From contig JAUMWB010000004.1 of assembly GCA_030529845.1 (NCBI GenBank), positions 109,619-173,618 on the forward strand: a stretch of DNA of 64,000 bases, given 5' to 3'. Below are positions 17,304 to 27,602 of the stretch, piece by piece. Made by a program: the position numbers and the translations under genes. Position 1 is the stretch's first letter; each line of letters starts with the position of its first letter. The stretch comes from Rothia sp. (in: high G+C Gram-positive bacteria). Its GTDB lineage: Bacteria > Actinomycetota > Actinomycetes > Actinomycetales > Micrococcaceae. The notes beneath the pieces are model-generated. The model saw only the letters and a list, made by a program, of their open reading frames with translations. It did no database searches and was not told where the DNA came from.

Positions 17304-20300
17304 TTACTGGGCGGGGCGGACGGTGATGGCACGGCCCCGGGAACAGATGGGGCAGATATCGGGTAGGGCGCAGCCGATGCTGTAGGAGCCTGCGGCTGTG
17401 TGGCGAGCTTGCAGGTACTCCCCCGCAATGAGTTCAGCGGCCCGGTTGATGAGTTCAACAGCCCAGGTGCTTTCAGCCGTAAGTGGGGCTTGCTCCTGCT
17501 CAGAGTAGCTCTTGGTCGTTCCACCGATTTGTAGGAGCATGGCCCCGCCTGAGAGCTCCTGCAGGCCGTCGAGGACGGGGATTTGTTTCTGCTGGGTGGA
17601 GTTTTCTTGATGTTGGTTTTCCCGGTGCAGGGCTTCTTGCATCAGGGCCCCGGCACCGGCTTCCAGAGCAACCTGGTAGGCAGCGAGCTGGGGGTGCTGT
17701 TCAAGCTCAGCCTTGGTAGGTTTACTCTTGCCGGTCTTCAGGTCAATGATGATGAAGCGACCCACCTGGTCGACCTCAATGCGGTCTACTCGCCCCGAGA
17801 GCAGGGCGTCCTTGGCAGGACCCGGCACCAAGACACTGAAAGAGCCCTCGACCCCCACCAGAGAGCGTCCTTTGCCTTTAAGTTCACGCACGTAGTCGGC
17901 AAACTTCTGAATCATGCCTTCGGCCCGCTCTACCATCTTCTGGCTCTCCCAAGTATCGGGAAGGCCTAGCTGGGGTAGGCGTCGATGTAATTCATCGCGT
18001 AAATCGGTGCCGTTGCCCTCGGGCATATCTTCGCAGATGGCGTGGATGAGGGTTCCCAGCGAGCGGGAAGCATCGGTCGCCGCTTCGGCGCGAGAGGCCG
18101 CCACAAACCAATCCAGGGGAGAACGGTGGATTTTTTCTATCTGCGACGGCGATACCGGAACTGGCCCGTCGCCCGCAAAAGTTGGTGTGTGGGAAGACAG
18201 CGGAAGCAGCCCCCACCAGGAACGGGGGTGGGCACCGGGTAAGTTCATCTCTGAGGTCTGCCCCGGGTCTGCGAGGCGACTCAAGAGGCGGGCAGCTGCA
18301 TCGGCTTTGACCGGGGAGAGATGCTGCGCCTCTGACCACTGGCGTAACTCTGCCACCAGCGAGCGCAGGGTCATGGGGCGGCGCACCTCGGTGAGGGGGC
18401 GCTCCCCGTTCGGGTGCGGCGCGAAGATATCGAGCAGTTCGCTGGGGGCTAGGTCGTTTGATTTAACAGCGGTGCAGACGACCCGGGAACGGGCTCGAGA
18501 GGCGGCGGTAGCAAACATACGGAACTCATCGAAACGGTTAGCGCGCAAGCGTTCCAGCATGGAATACCCGGCCCCACCCCGACCAGCAGTTTCTTCAGAA
18601 CTGCTCTCCAGGCGTCCGGTTGCTGCGTCCACCAGGTCGAGGGTTCCGAGCAGGGAGCCGCGGACGGTGGTGTTCGGCCAGGTGCCGTCCTGTAGTCCCG
18701 CGATGTAAACGGTGTCCCACTCTCGACCGGCGGCCAGGGCCGGGGTCATGATTTCTACAGCGTCCCTGTAGCTGGTGCGTTCTGCCAGGGTATCCATGGG
18801 GAGATCCTGGGCATCGATGTAGGTAAGGAACTGGTCGGCGGTGGCACCGGGCATCTGGTCGGTGTACCGTTCTGCTGCTTCGAAGAGACCAATCATGGCG
18901 TCGATGTCTCGTCCTGCCCTGTCGGCGCCTGCGCCGCCTGAGAGGGACTGGGCCTTCCAGAGGGGGGCAAGTTCCGAGGCCTCCCAGAGGGCCCACAGCA
19001 CGGTTTCGGCTGTTGCGCCGGGCTGGTCGAGGGCTTTATCACCTGCGGTAAGGACTCTGCCTAAGCGGCGGGCAGCTGAGCTGCTTTCACCGGTAGGGAG
19101 TAGCTGAGGGTTGATGAGAGCTTCCACCAGTAGGGCGTCACTGTCGCGGGTTCCGCCGGCGCGTAGTTCTTCAGCTCGCAGGCGCTGGCGTAAGCGGCGC
19201 ACATCCATGCTTGAAGCCCCACCTAGACGAGAGGTGAGTAGGACAACTGCAAGGTCGGCCCCCAGGCCCCAGGTTTTGCTCTGCTCGGTGGCTTCAGTTT
19301 CGTTTTCTGTGGCTTGGGGGCTCTGACCTTGCTCACTAGCCCGTAGACGTCTGGTGCGCAGGATCAGCCCCAGGGCATCGAGGAAAGGGCGCACTGCCGG
19401 TTCGTCGCGCACAGGAGTAATGGAGGCTGCCGTTTGCACCGGCAGACCCAGGTTGATGAGGGCTCGTTTCAGGCGGGTTACGTCTGAGCCCTTACGCACG
19501 ATAATGGCGCTGCGGCTGTAGGCCCTGCCTCGGTAGAGGTGGTCTTCTAGAATCATCTGGGCCAGTAGCTGGTTTTCCTGCTGGGGGGTTTCAACAACCA
19601 GGCCTAGCACTTCTGCCCGTTCGTCTACCGCTTTTTCGGGGTTGAGGAGGGCACCGTCATCTCCTACAGGTAGCAGGGCCTCGTCCCTGGCTTCCTGCGG
19701 TGCGGGGGCCAGGGCGCGGCGGTGGGCAGCCCGGGGCACGGCCGGTAAGCGGGAGGACAGCTCGGCCCAGCGCTCGACAATGGTAGGTGCCATGCGCCAG
19801 CTTGTGGTGAGCTCTTCTGTAGCGAGAGCCGGAAAGATATCGGGTAGCTGGGAGGCTAGGTGGGGGCTTGCACCGCGGAAGCCCTGGACGACCGTATCGG
19901 TGCAGCAGGTCATGATGGTTGCCGGCCCTGATGCCAGCAGACCCTCTAGATCTGAGCTTTCAGCGGCACTGTTTGAAAGGGTATTACTCGCTGTTGACCG
20001 CAGGTATTCTGCTGACTTACCTGCTAATACAGCTAACAACCGGTAGATAGAGGGAGTAAGCTCTTGGACGTCATCGATGAGCACCAGGTCAAAGCGAGCG
20101 CGTTCTGCGTTCAACAGATCCCTGTGAGCTAGCAGAGTTTTGGTGGCTTCGTGGATAAGGGCGGCGGGGTCAAAAGCGTGCGGTGCTCTCAGGGCTCGTA
20201 CCTGGCGGTACTCGGTGTAGAGCTTAGCCAGCGCCTGCCATTCAGGGCGGTCAAAACGGGTCGCTAGGTCGCTAACAGACTGAGCGGTAAGGTCGTACTC

Positions 20301-20831
20301 AGCCATGCGGTCGAAGAAGTCACGCACCTCGTGTCGGAAACCGCGGGTTTCTAGGGCCTCGCGGAGGCTATCAGGCCAGATAAGGCTAGAACCCTCGCCC
20401 TGGCGGTGGCCGTCAAGGAGCTCTTTGATAAGGACGTCCTGCTCGGGGCCTGAAAGCAGTTTGGGGGTGAAATCCAGGTGGGGTAGGTAACCCTCGATAT
20501 GGGCTCGTCGCAAAAGGTCAAAGGCGTAGGCCTGCCAGGCGCGCACCGGGGCCGTTGAGACTGTTGCGGTGATACTGGCAGAAAGAGCCTCTCGAAACCG
20601 GGTAGCGCTCACACGCGAAGGAGTGAGCACTAGTAGCCGGGCGGGGTCACTTCCCTGCTCAATAAAGCTGGTGGCTGTATCTAACAGGGCCCGGGTTTTG
20701 CCGCTGCCGGGCGCGCCCAGGAGCAAGGTAGCACCCTGGGTTTGAAGCTGCTCGTCTGTCACCGTGTACTCCCCATTGTGTATGGTCAAGGTTTTTGGCT
20801 GTAATCCAAGTTCATCATAGGTGGCTGACAT
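17304..20831 (-). CDS. adnA: AdnA-like helicase-nuclease subunit
   Basis: The 1175-residue protein has Walker A GAPGSGKT (Lys45) and a divergent motif II (LVLIDDVQELTP instead of DExQ). It has a helicase C-terminal half and a RecB-type nuclease (VDRIEVDQVGRFIIIDLKTGK). The end carries cysteines in the pattern CALPDICPIC. Together with the adjacent adnB this is the two-subunit AdnAB end-resection machine of actinobacteria. The degenerate motif II agrees with AdnA being the weaker motor. The last residues resemble the iron-sulphur-type cysteine tail seen in AddB-like nucleases, though only three cysteines are in that cluster. The gene starts divergently from a DnaQ-like exonuclease. Confidence 0.85.
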   Translation of the reverse strand: MSATYDELGLQPKTLTIHNGEYTVTDEQLQTQGATLLLGAPGSGKTRALLDTATSFIEQGSDPARLLVLTPSRVSATRFREALSASITATVSTAPVRAWQAYAFDLLRRAHIEGYLPHLDFTPKLLSGPEQDVLIKELLDGHRQGEGSSLIWPDSLREALETRGFRHEVRDFFDRMAEYDLTAQSVSDLATRFDRPEWQALAKLYTEYRQVRALRAPHAFDPAALIHEATKTLLAHRDLLNAERARFDLVLIDDVQELTPSIYRLLAVLAGKSAEYLRSTASNTLSNSAAESSDLEGLLASGPATIMTCCTDTVVQGFRGASPHLASQLPDIFPALATEELTTSWRMAPTIVERWAELSSRLPAVPRAAHRRALAPAPQEARDEALLPVGDDGALLNPEKAVDERAEVLGLVVETPQQENQLLAQMILEDHLYRGRAYSRSAIIVRKGSDVTRLKRALINLGLPVQTAASITPVRDEPAVRPFLDALGLILRTRRLRASEQGQSPQATENETEATEQSKTWGLGADLAVVLLTSRLGGASSMDVRRLRQRLRAEELRAGGTRDSDALLVEALINPQLLPTGESSSAARRLGRVLTAGDKALDQPGATAETVLWALWEASELAPLWKAQSLSGGAGADRAGRDIDAMIGLFEAAERYTDQMPGATADQFLTYIDAQDLPMDTLAERTSYRDAVEIMTPALAAGREWDTVYIAGLQDGTWPNTTVRGSLLGTLDLVDAATGRLESSSEETAGRGGAGYSMLERLRANRFDEFRMFATAASRARSRVVCTAVKSNDLAPSELLDIFAPHPNGERPLTEVRRPMTLRSLVAELRQWSEAQHLSPVKADAAARLLSRLADPGQTSEMNLPGAHPRSWWGLLPLSSHTPTFAGDGPVPVSPSQIEKIHRSPLDWFVAASRAEAATDASRSLGTLIHAICEDMPEGNGTDLRDELHRRLPQLGLPDTWESQKMVERAEGMIQKFADYVRELKGKGRSLVGVEGSFSVLVPGPAKDALLSGRVDRIEVDQVGRFIIIDLKTGKSKPTKAELEQHPQLAAYQVALEAGAGALMQEALHRENQHQENSTQQKQIPVLDGLQELSGGAMLLQIGGTTKSYSEQEQAPLTAESTWAVELINRAAELIAGEYLQARHTAAGSYSIGCALPDICPICSRGRAITVRPAQ

Positions 20832-20870
20832 TTTAAGAGCCTGAACGCCACCTGCCCCAAATATTTTTGT

Positions 20871-21587
20871 GTGGCCGGTTCTATGGCTACTATCAAAGGT
20901 ATGACTTCATGGACCGAGCTTCCCCGCGCCACCTTCGATCTTGAGACCACCGGTATCGATCCCAAGACAGCCCGCATCGTCACTGCTTCTTTGGTCTTGG
21001 TTTCTCCGGACGGCGAAGTTCTGCGCGCAGGCGAATGGCTGGCTGACCCCGGGGTTGAGATTCCTGAGCAGGCGTCTGCTATTCACGGCATCACCACCGA
21101 GTACGCCCGCGAGCACGGCAAGCCTGCCCAGCAGGTAGCCTACGAGGTTGCGATGGCGCTGGGCGGTCTCTTTGCCGACGGCGTTCCCGTCATCGCCTTT
21201 AACGCTGCCTATGACTTCTCAGTGCTGCATTTTGAGCTGGCCCGCTACGGCTTCCCGCCCCTGAATTGCTACCCGGTGCTTGACCCCCTGGTCATCAATA
21301 AGCATGTGCACAAGTTTAAGAAGGGCAAGCGCACCCTGGAAGTGCTGGCCAGCGAGTACAGCGTAGAGCTAGAAAACGCCCACACCTCCAAGGACGATGC
21401 CCTGGCAGCTGAGCGCCTACTCACAGCTATGAGTTTTGAGTACGACGAGATTGAACAGCCCGCTACTGCCCTACACGAGCAGCAGATTACCTGGGCGGCC
21501 GAGCAAGCAGCCGAGCTGCAGGACTACTTCAACCGCATTGGCAAGCAGGCGGACGTCAGCGGCGCCTGGCCGGTGCGCACCGACTAA
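20871..21587 (+). CDS. DnaQ-like 3'-5' exonuclease
   Basis: The protein has the three Exo motifs of the DEDDh family: FDLETTGID (Exo I), IAFNAAYDFSVL (Exo II) and AHTSKDDALAAERLL (Exo III with the His). It is a stand-alone proofreading-type exonuclease of about 230 residues, as found in many actinobacteria. The start is uncertain: GTG 20871, ATG 20883 and ATG 20901 are all in frame, the last being closest to conserved sequence (MTSWTELPRATFDLETT). None has a well-placed Shine-Dalgarno. It is divergent from adnA. A terminator follows directly. Confidence 0.8.
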   Translation: MAGSMATIKGMTSWTELPRATFDLETTGIDPKTARIVTASLVLVSPDGEVLRAGEWLADPGVEIPEQASAIHGITTEYAREHGKPAQQVAYEVAMALGGLFADGVPVIAFNAAYDFSVLHFELARYGFPPLNCYPVLDPLVINKHVHKFKKGKRTLEVLASEYSVELENAHTSKDDALAAERLLTAMSFEYDEIEQPATALHEQQITWAAEQAAELQDYFNRIGKQADVSGAWPVRTD

Positions 21588-21613
21588 GGTTCAGGTAGCG
21601 TGAACGCTTAGGC

Positions 21614-21673
21614 AGGACGCCGGTAGGCAGGTAGGTGCCTTGAGCACCATCACTTGCCCACCGGCGTCCTTTT
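21614..21673 (+). terminator. Terminator after the DnaQ-like gene
   Basis: AGGACGCCGGT (21614-21624) pairs with ACCGGCGTCCT (21660-21670) with further internal pairing, followed by TTTTC. The stem again contains the GGACGCC word. Confidence 0.8.
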
Positions 21674-21730
21674 CTGCCTTGTCTCTACTAGATTTAAAGA
21701 AGCAGATACACCACAACCGCAAGGACGACC

Positions 21731-23068
21731 GTGAACGAGCCCGCGCCCACCAACAGCATCTACCTCGGCTCCACCCGCAACCAGCACAGAGAACTGGTAG
21801 CCCAATCAGCGGTCGTCCTCAAGCTGGGTTTGCTCCTCATGAAATCCGGGGCGAGCGCCTACCGCGTCAAAGCTTCCATGTCCCGCCTGGCCAAAGCCGT
21901 AGGGCTGGAGGAACACCACGCCCAGGTACACTTCACGGAAATCTCCACCACCGCCTACTCCGGCGGCAACTTCCGCACCGAAATTGCTGAGACCCGAATC
22001 AAGGGAATCTCCGCCTACAAGATTGACCTGCTCAGCGACTTTGTCTCCTCCCTGCCCGAGCGCATCGAACCGGCCGTCGCTGATGCCACGCTCACCCGTA
22101 TCGAGAAGGAAAAGCCCCTCTACGCCCCCTGGCTCCTAGCTCTCGCTGCCGCCCTGGCCTGTGCAGCCTTTGCCTTCCTCAACCGGGGCGGGGTCATTGA
22201 GTGCTCAGTCGTTCTCGTCGCTGCCTTTGCCGGCCAGCTGTTGCGCTCCACCCTGGCCCACCGGGGGCTTAACCACATGGCTGTATGGATGCTCTGCGGC
22301 CTGCTCTCTGCCGGTATTTATGTGGGGGTCATGTCAGCGCTCATCGCCCCCGGTCTCATCGCCGATAACCACCTGGTGGGCTTTATTTCGTCGATTCTCT
22401 ACCTAGTACCCGGATTTCCTCTGGTCACCGGCATGTTAGAGATAGCCCGTATGGATTTTTCCTCGGGTATTTCCCGCCTAACCTACGTGGCTCTGCTACT
22501 GGGTAGCGCCTCCTTCTCGGTCTGGCTCATTTCCCTGGTCTTTAGCCTCCCCCTGGAGCAGGCCCCTGCCCCGCAGCTGGACGCCTGGTTGCTTCTGGTC
22601 CTGCAAATGCTGGCTTCTTTCACAGCGGCCTACGGTTTTGCCATGCTCTTCTCAGCCACTCCCCTCTCTTGCGCCTGGGCAGGTGCGATTGCCGCAATCG
22701 TGAACCCGGGTCGTATCTGGCTGGTAGAGGCCGGGTGGGCGCCCCACCTTGCCATTGCCCTGGCAGTCTTTACCGCCGGGGTCTTGTCAGAGGTGGTCGC
22801 GCCCCTGCACGCGCGGCGGGTCTCCCGAGTTTCGCTGGCAGTACCGGCAACCGTCACTATGGTTCCGGGCGTCATGTTCTATATGTCTATGGCCCATTTC
22901 TCCAACGGGGACGTGAATGAGGCCCTGGCCAGCTTTGTGCAGGTCCTGCTCATCTTCGCTGCCCTAGGTATGGGCCTGGCGCTGTCCCGCCTGCTCATGG
23001 ACAAGAACTGGCTGTACGACCGCGACACCCAGAACCTGGCGGCCCTGCCGCAAGGCCACATGAGATAA
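21731..23068 (+). CDS. thrE: Threonine/serine exporter, ThrE family
   Basis: The 445-residue protein has the two-part ThrE layout. An N-terminal cytoplasmic DUF1212 region (about 25-135) contains LMKSGASAYRV and STTAYSGGNFRTEI. About ten membrane helices follow from residue 138, with the last half corresponding to DUF3815. Family knowledge from Corynebacterium: it exports threonine and serine using the proton gradient. GTG start at 21731 after AAGGACGACC. The gene is isolated, between the exonuclease terminator and a large intergenic hairpin. Confidence 0.85.
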   Translation: MNEPAPTNSIYLGSTRNQHRELVAQSAVVLKLGLLLMKSGASAYRVKASMSRLAKAVGLEEHHAQVHFTEISTTAYSGGNFRTEIAETRIKGISAYKIDLLSDFVSSLPERIEPAVADATLTRIEKEKPLYAPWLLALAAALACAAFAFLNRGGVIECSVVLVAAFAGQLLRSTLAHRGLNHMAVWMLCGLLSAGIYVGVMSALIAPGLIADNHLVGFISSILYLVPGFPLVTGMLEIARMDFSSGISRLTYVALLLGSASFSVWLISLVFSLPLEQAPAPQLDAWLLLVLQMLASFTAAYGFAMLFSATPLSCAWAGAIAAIVNPGRIWLVEAGWAPHLAIALAVFTAGVLSEVVAPLHARRVSRVSLAVPATVTMVPGVMFYMSMAHFSNGDVNEALASFVQVLLIFAALGMGLALSRLLMDKNWLYDRDTQNLAALPQGHMR

Positions 23069-23110
23069 GGAAACTTACACTCAGAAGTAGGTGAAGCAGG
23101 CACAACTATG

Positions 23111-23215
23111 GGCGCGGCGCACTGACCTTTGCCAACTAACCTTCTCGCTGGCTCGCAAGCTCGCAAGCGATTCATGCCAGACCCAGCCAGTTGGCTACCG
23201 GCCAGTGCGCCGCGC
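23111..23215. repeat. Intergenic structured repeat, copy A
   Basis: Outer arms GCGCGGCGCACTG (23112-23124) and its exact complement (23203-23215) enclose a second stem GCCAACT (23131-23137)/AGTTGGC (23189-23195). An inner stem TCGCT/AGCGA (23144-23148, 23166-23170) precedes the conserved block TTCATGCCAGACCCAGCCAG (23171-23190). It lies between the convergent ends of thrE and hemL. It belongs to a four-copy family in this window (B, C, D below) and has no T-run typical of a terminator. Confidence 0.75.
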
Positions 23216-23231
23216 TCTAGAAGGCATGAGC

Positions 23232-24557
23232 CTAGGCTCTCGCCTCTGCCGCTGCACGGGCTGCCTCGGGCAGAGCTGAGATGATGCGATCCATGGCGGC
23301 ATCATCGTGGGCAGCTGAGAGGAACCAGGCTTCAAAAGCACTGGGCGGCAGGTAGACGCCGGAGTTCAGCATGGAGTGGAAGAAGGCGTTATAACGGTAG
23401 GTTTCTGACGCCTTAATATCGTCGTAGTTGTGTACGCCCTTCTCAGCAGTACCAAAGGCAACAGAAAAGAGGTTGCCTGCGGTCTGGATGGAGTGGTTGA
23501 CCCTGGCGGCGTTGAAGGCTTCAACCAGGGCAGCCTGGAGCTGGGCTGAGCGGGTATCGATAGTCTCATAGACAGCAGCGTCAGCGGCCTTGAGGGTTGC
23601 AAGACCGGCAGCCATAGCGATGGGGTTACCCGAGAGGGTGCCTGCCTGGTAAACGGGGCCGAGCGGAGCCAGATATTCCATAATTTCGCGCTTACCGCCC
23701 AGGGCTGCCATGGGCATACCGCCGCCGATGACCTTGCCGAAGGTAAAGATATCGGGGGCCCAGTTGCCTTCAGCGGGGGCTGAGTAGCCCCAGTAGCCTG
23801 CGGATGAGACGCGGAAGCCGGTGAGCACCTCGTCGAAAATCATGAGGGCGCCCTGTTCGCGGGTGATTTCACGTAGGAAGGCGTTGAAGCCCTCAGCCGG
23901 GGTCACGACGCCCATGTTGCAGGGGGCAGCTTCGGTGATGATGGCGGCAATGTCGCCGGGGTTGGCGGCAAAAGCCGCGCGGACGGCGTCCTCATCGTTG
24001 TAGGGCAGAACGATGGTTTCTGCGGCGGTAGCTGCGGTGACACCTGCCGAGCCGGGCAGGGCAAGGGTTGCAACGCCGGATCCAGCTTCTGATAGTAGGG
24101 CATCAACGTGGCCGTGGTAGCAGCCTGCGAACTTGATAATCTTGTCGCGGCCGGTGTAGCCGCGGGCCAGACGGATAGCGGTCATAGTCGCTTCGGTACC
24201 GGTGGAGACCATACGAATCTGGTCGATGGTGCCGGGGGCTACAGCGTTGATGCGGTCAACCACCAGTTCAGCCAGTTCGGTTTCAGCGGCGGTTGAAGCG
24301 CCGAAGGAGAGGCCGTGCTCTACAGCCGCGTGGACGGCTTCAATCACGCCGGTATGCTTGTGGCCAAGTAGGGCCGGGCCCCAGGAGCAGACCAGGTCCA
24401 CGTAGTTGTGGCCGTCCGCGTCGGTCAGGTAGGGGCCGGATGCCTCCACCATGAAGGCAGGGGTGCCGCCCACAGAGTTGAAAGCGCGCACGGGTGAGTT
24501 GACGCCGCCGGGAATGACGCGGGCAGAGCGGGCAAAGAGGTCTTCTGAAACGGTCAA
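23232..24557 (-). CDS. hemL: Glutamate-1-semialdehyde 2,1-aminomutase
   Basis: The 441-residue PLP enzyme converts glutamate-1-semialdehyde to 5-aminolevulinate. The PLP lysine is Lys275 in [11 protein letters not shown], and the family segment FDEVLTGFR (241-249) precedes it. GVNSPVRAF at the N-terminus is the usual start of HemL. It is the last gene of the minus-strand haem cluster. Its start lies four bases past the hemB stop, so the two are co-translated. Length is normal. Copy A of the hairpin repeat lies just downstream. Confidence 0.95.
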   Translation of the reverse strand: MTVSEDLFARSARVIPGGVNSPVRAFNSVGGTPAFMVEASGPYLTDADGHNYVDLVCSWGPALLGHKHTGVIEAVHAAVEHGLSFGASTAAETELAELVVDRINAVAPGTIDQIRMVSTGTEATMTAIRLARGYTGRDKIIKFAGCYHGHVDALLSEAGSGVATLALPGSAGVTAATAAETIVLPYNDEDAVRAAFAANPGDIAAIITEAAPCNMGVVTPAEGFNAFLREITREQGALMIFDEVLTGFRVSSAGYWGYSAPAEGNWAPDIFTFGKVIGGGMPMAALGGKREIMEYLAPLGPVYQAGTLSGNPIAMAAGLATLKAADAAVYETIDTRSAQLQAALVEAFNAARVNHSIQTAGNLFSVAFGTAEKGVHNYDDIKASETYRYNAFFHSMLNSGVYLPPSAFEAWFLSAAHDDAAMDRIISALPEAARAAAEARA

Positions 24558-24561
24558 GGGT

Positions 24562-25569
24562 TTACCTTTCGTTGAGCCAGGTGGCGGCTTCGGTGGCGTA
24601 GTAGGTCAGGATGATGGAGGCACCGGCTCGGCGGATACCCATCAGGGCTTCAAGGGCAACCGCCTTGCGGTCAATCCACCCCTGGGCGGCGGCTGCTTCG
24701 ATCATGGCATATTCGCCGGAGACATGGTAGGCGGCAACGGGGACGGGTGACAAGTCTGCTACCTCGCGCACGATGTCCAGGTAGGCGGTAGCGGGTTTGA
24801 CCATGACCATATCAGCGCCCTGCTCAATATCGAGCTGCACCTCGTAGAGGGATTCGCGGCGGTTAGCCGGGTCCTGTTGGTAAGTTTTGCGGTCGCCGGT
24901 GAAGGTGGATCCCACCGCATCGCGGAAGGGTCCAAAGAAGGCGGAGGCGTATTTGGCGGAGTAGGCCAGGATAGAGACATCGGTGAAACCGGCTTCGTCA
25001 AGGGCGGTGCGCATGGCGGCAATTTGACCGTCCATCATGCCGGAGGGGCTGACGGTGTGGGCCCCGGCGCGGGCCTGGGAGACCGCCATGAGACAGTAGG
25101 ACTCTACGGCAGCATCGTTATCAACGACCGGGTTGCCAAAGGCGTCCTCGGTGAGGGGGCCGCAGTGGCCGTGGTCGGTGAATTCGTCCAGGCAGGTGTC
25201 AGCCATGACGACCACAGAGTCGCCAAAGTGCTGGCGGACGGTGCGGATAGCCCGGTTGAGGATGCCGTCCTCAGCCCAGGCAGCGGAACCGGCCGCGTCC
25301 TTATCTTCATCGCGGGGCACACCGAAGAGGTCGATACAGCGCACGCCGGCGTCGACGGCCTTCTGCACCTCACCGATGACAGTTTCCAGGGTGTGCTGGT
25401 ACTGGCCGGGCATGGACTCAATGGGTACTGGGGCCTCTATGCCATCGCGCACAAAAAGCACCTGCACCAGGTTAGCCGGAGTCAGAGCAGTTTCTGCGGT
25501 GAGGGCCCGCATGGGGCCGGTGGTGCGCAGGCGGCGGGGCCTGACGGGCAGGGCGGAGGGTTCAAACAT
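24562..25569 (-). CDS. hemB: Porphobilinogen synthase (delta-aminolevulinate dehydratase)
   Basis: The 335-residue enzyme condenses two 5-aminolevulinates to porphobilinogen. The two Schiff-base lysines are Lys206 (AYSAKYAS) and Lys258 (MVMVKPA). The segment [16 protein letters not shown] (about 125-140) has two Cys rather than the three of the zinc enzymes, with D/H residues, in keeping with metal variation in the family. It sits between hemD (33 bases upstream) and hemL. Confidence 0.95.
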   Translation of the reverse strand: MFEPSALPVRPRRLRTTGPMRALTAETALTPANLVQVLFVRDGIEAPVPIESMPGQYQHTLETVIGEVQKAVDAGVRCIDLFGVPRDEDKDAAGSAAWAEDGILNRAIRTVRQHFGDSVVVMADTCLDEFTDHGHCGPLTEDAFGNPVVDNDAAVESYCLMAVSQARAGAHTVSPSGMMDGQIAAMRTALDEAGFTDVSILAYSAKYASAFFGPFRDAVGSTFTGDRKTYQQDPANRRESLYEVQLDIEQGADMVMVKPATAYLDIVREVADLSPVPVAAYHVSGEYAMIEAAAAQGWIDRKAVALEALMGIRRAGASIILTYYATEAATWLNER

Positions 25570-25602
25570 GGTCTTCCTTGACAGGTAGGTGTCGTATTGA
25601 GC

Positions 25603-26424
25603 TTAGAGGGCTAGGGCGGCAGCTGCCAGGTCAGCCGGGGCCGGGCTAGCAGACACGGTGATGGTGGCAGGACGCAGATGCTCGGGTAGGTTGCGGGCGG
25701 CTGCCTCGGTGCTGGCTCCGATGGCGACGATGGGCGGCAGGGGGCTACCGGCGGCCTCCGCTAGGGTGCGCAGGAGCAGGGGTGAGGTTGCGACCAGGAC
25801 GTCGGTGGTGGCGAGCGCGGTTACGGCCGCTTCTAGGGTCAGGGCGGTGTTATCCGGTTCGGACACGCCCTCAGGCAGCTGGCTGGTCAGGGGGCTCTCT
25901 GCCGGGTAGGGCACCATGTCGTAGACCGGTAGGGTGGCTACGGTGTAGCCGTAGTCGGTCAGCCCCTCTTCGAGGGCCGGGGAGGCGGTGGTGCCCTGGA
26001 CGGCCAGGACGGTTTCGTCCATGGGGTTATCCCACTCTTCGTCAATGAGCCACTCATCGACCATGCCGGCTGCTGACTGAGTTTCGGGTACGAAGTCCAC
26101 CATCAGGCCCCGGTCGGTCAGGGCCGCTTCAGTAGCCTGGCCAACAGCGGCAATCTGGGCTGCTCCCAGGAGCTCTGCCAGGCTTTGGCCCAGTCCCCGG
26201 GCCAGGGTGTCGAGTCCCAGCACCCCGTTGACCGAGGTGAAGGTAACCCAGGAGAACTCCCCGCGGATCAGGGCGAAGGCAACTTCTTCCCAGTCCTCCG
26301 GCTGGCTGCCCACCGCGTCCAGGATGGGGGCGTAGAGCACCTGCGCGGTGGCGTCCTGCTCAGCGATAGCACGGGTAAACTCAGCTGCCTTCGCAGGGGT
26401 GCGGGTCATCATGTAGGTGGTCAT
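25603..26424 (-). CDS. hemD: Uroporphyrinogen-III synthase
   Basis: The 273-residue protein has the weakly conserved two-lobed HemD fold, with VTFTSVNGVLGL (about 57-68) as the clearest family mark. It closes and inverts ring D of hydroxymethylbilane. The assignment rests mainly on position: hemC stops four bases upstream of its ATG and hemB follows. HemD is the only missing step in an otherwise complete set, which supports the call. Confidence 0.85.
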   Translation of the reverse strand: MTTYMMTRTPAKAAEFTRAIAEQDATAQVLYAPILDAVGSQPEDWEEVAFALIRGEFSWVTFTSVNGVLGLDTLARGLGQSLAELLGAAQIAAVGQATEAALTDRGLMVDFVPETQSAAGMVDEWLIDEEWDNPMDETVLAVQGTTASPALEEGLTDYGYTVATLPVYDMVPYPAESPLTSQLPEGVSEPDNTALTLEAAVTALATTDVLVATSPLLLRTLAEAAGSPLPPIVAIGASTEAAARNLPEHLRPATITVSASPAPADLAAAALAL

Positions 26425-26427
26425 GGG

Positions 26428-27435
26428 TTAGGCTTCTCCTGTCAGTCCGGCCAGGGCAGCGGCACCCATCTCAAGGAGGTCTTCTGCTGCTTGAACGCCC
26501 AGGAAGCTTGCCGCCTCAACTGAGAGGGTTGGGGTCTGGACGGTGTGGCGCAGTAGGTCGGTGCCGTCGGGGTTGGCCACAGCCACGGTGAGTATCAGCT
26601 GGCCAGCCTCAAGATAGGCGTAAGCCCCAATGGGGGCAGCGCAACCGGCTTCCAGGCGGCGCAGCAAGGAACGCTCAGCGGTCACAGCCAGCTGGGTCTC
26701 GGCGTGGTTGATAGCAGCTACAGCCTGCCCCAGCTCAGAACCATCAGCGACGTCCTCGCTGCGGATCTCAATGGCTAAAGCCCCCTGCCCCGGGGCAGGA
26801 ACAACCCTGTCAACGCCCAGGTACTCGGTGATGGTCTCCGCAAGACCCAGCCGGTGCAGGCCGGCAGCAGCCAGCACCACGGCATCACAGTCACCGGTGA
26901 TAGCACCGAGCTTCTTTTCTCCGTGCAAACCGTGCGCTCCCACCCCGTAGCGTTCGTTACCGGCCACGCGGGCCAGGCGGGTACCCACGTTGCCGCGGAT
27001 ATCAACAATGGTCAGGTCGGGGCGGATAGCCAGCAGCTGGGCTGCCCGGCGGGGTGAACCCGTACCGACGCGGGCTCCCAGGGGCAGGGTCTCCAGAGTC
27101 AGCCCGTCCCGGGCACACAGGGCATCCCGGGGGTCCTCACGCACAGGAGTGGCGGCGACGGTTAGCCCCGGGCAGGGGGCAGACGGCAAATCCTTCAGGG
27201 AATGGACGGCCACGTCCACTCCCCCATCCAGCAGCCGGGATCGCAGAGTTGCCGCGAACACCCCGGTACCGCCCAGCTGAGAGAGCGGACCGGTGAGCAC
27301 GTCCCCCTCAGTTTTGACGGTAACGGTGGTGAGCTCAATGCCGGTGGCCTCGTGCAGACGCTGGGCAGCCCAGCCGGTCTGCGTAGTGGCAAGGGCTGAG
27401 CCCCGCGTACCTACGGTAAATGTTCGAGCTGCCAA
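26428..27435 (-). CDS. hemC: Porphobilinogen deaminase (hydroxymethylbilane synthase)
   Basis: The 335-residue enzyme polymerises four porphobilinogens. Visible marks are FTVGTRGSALATTQ at the start, VHSLKDLPS, and the dipyrromethane cofactor cysteine in RRLEAGCAAPIGAYA. I place the start at the TTG at 27435, giving LAARTFTVGTRGS. It follows GAAAGGACG with good spacing, while the long open frame to 27651 runs through hairpin repeat B and has no sense. The hemC-hemH gap of 238 bases holds that repeat and is the only large gap in the cluster. Confidence 0.9.
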   Translation of the reverse strand: MAARTFTVGTRGSALATTQTGWAAQRLHEATGIELTTVTVKTEGDVLTGPLSQLGGTGVFAATLRSRLLDGGVDVAVHSLKDLPSAPCPGLTVAATPVREDPRDALCARDGLTLETLPLGARVGTGSPRRAAQLLAIRPDLTIVDIRGNVGTRLARVAGNERYGVGAHGLHGEKKLGAITGDCDAVVLAAAGLHRLGLAETITEYLGVDRVVPAPGQGALAIEIRSEDVADGSELGQAVAAINHAETQLAVTAERSLLRRLEAGCAAPIGAYAYLEAGQLILTVAVANPDGTDLLRHTVQTPTLSVEAASFLGVQAAEDLLEMGAAALAGLTGEA

Positions 27436-27490
27436 GGAGCGTCCTTTCGTGCAATCTTTATCTGAAATGTTTAAGCCGCCGTGTTGCAGA

Positions 27491-27602
27491 GGGGGCGCGG
27501 GGACGCGCTTGGAGCCGACTGGCTGGGGCTGGCATGAATTGAGCGAGCGCCCCAGCGCGAGCTCAAGAAGGTTAGTCGGCAAAAGCGCGTCCCCGCGCCC
27601 CC
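27491..27602. repeat. Intergenic structured repeat, copy B (inside the haem cluster)
   Basis: A perfect 20-bp outer stem (27491-27510 with 27583-27602) encloses GCCGACT (27514-27520)/AGTCGGC (27574-27580) and a GAGC/GCTC inner stem. In the opposite orientation to copies A and D it carries the conserved block CTGGCTGGGGCTGGCATGAA (27519-27538). Compared with copy A, the middle stem has changed an A-T pair to G-C on both sides, a compensatory change. It lies between hemH and hemC, where it could act as an attenuator or an mRNA processing or stability element. Confidence 0.75.
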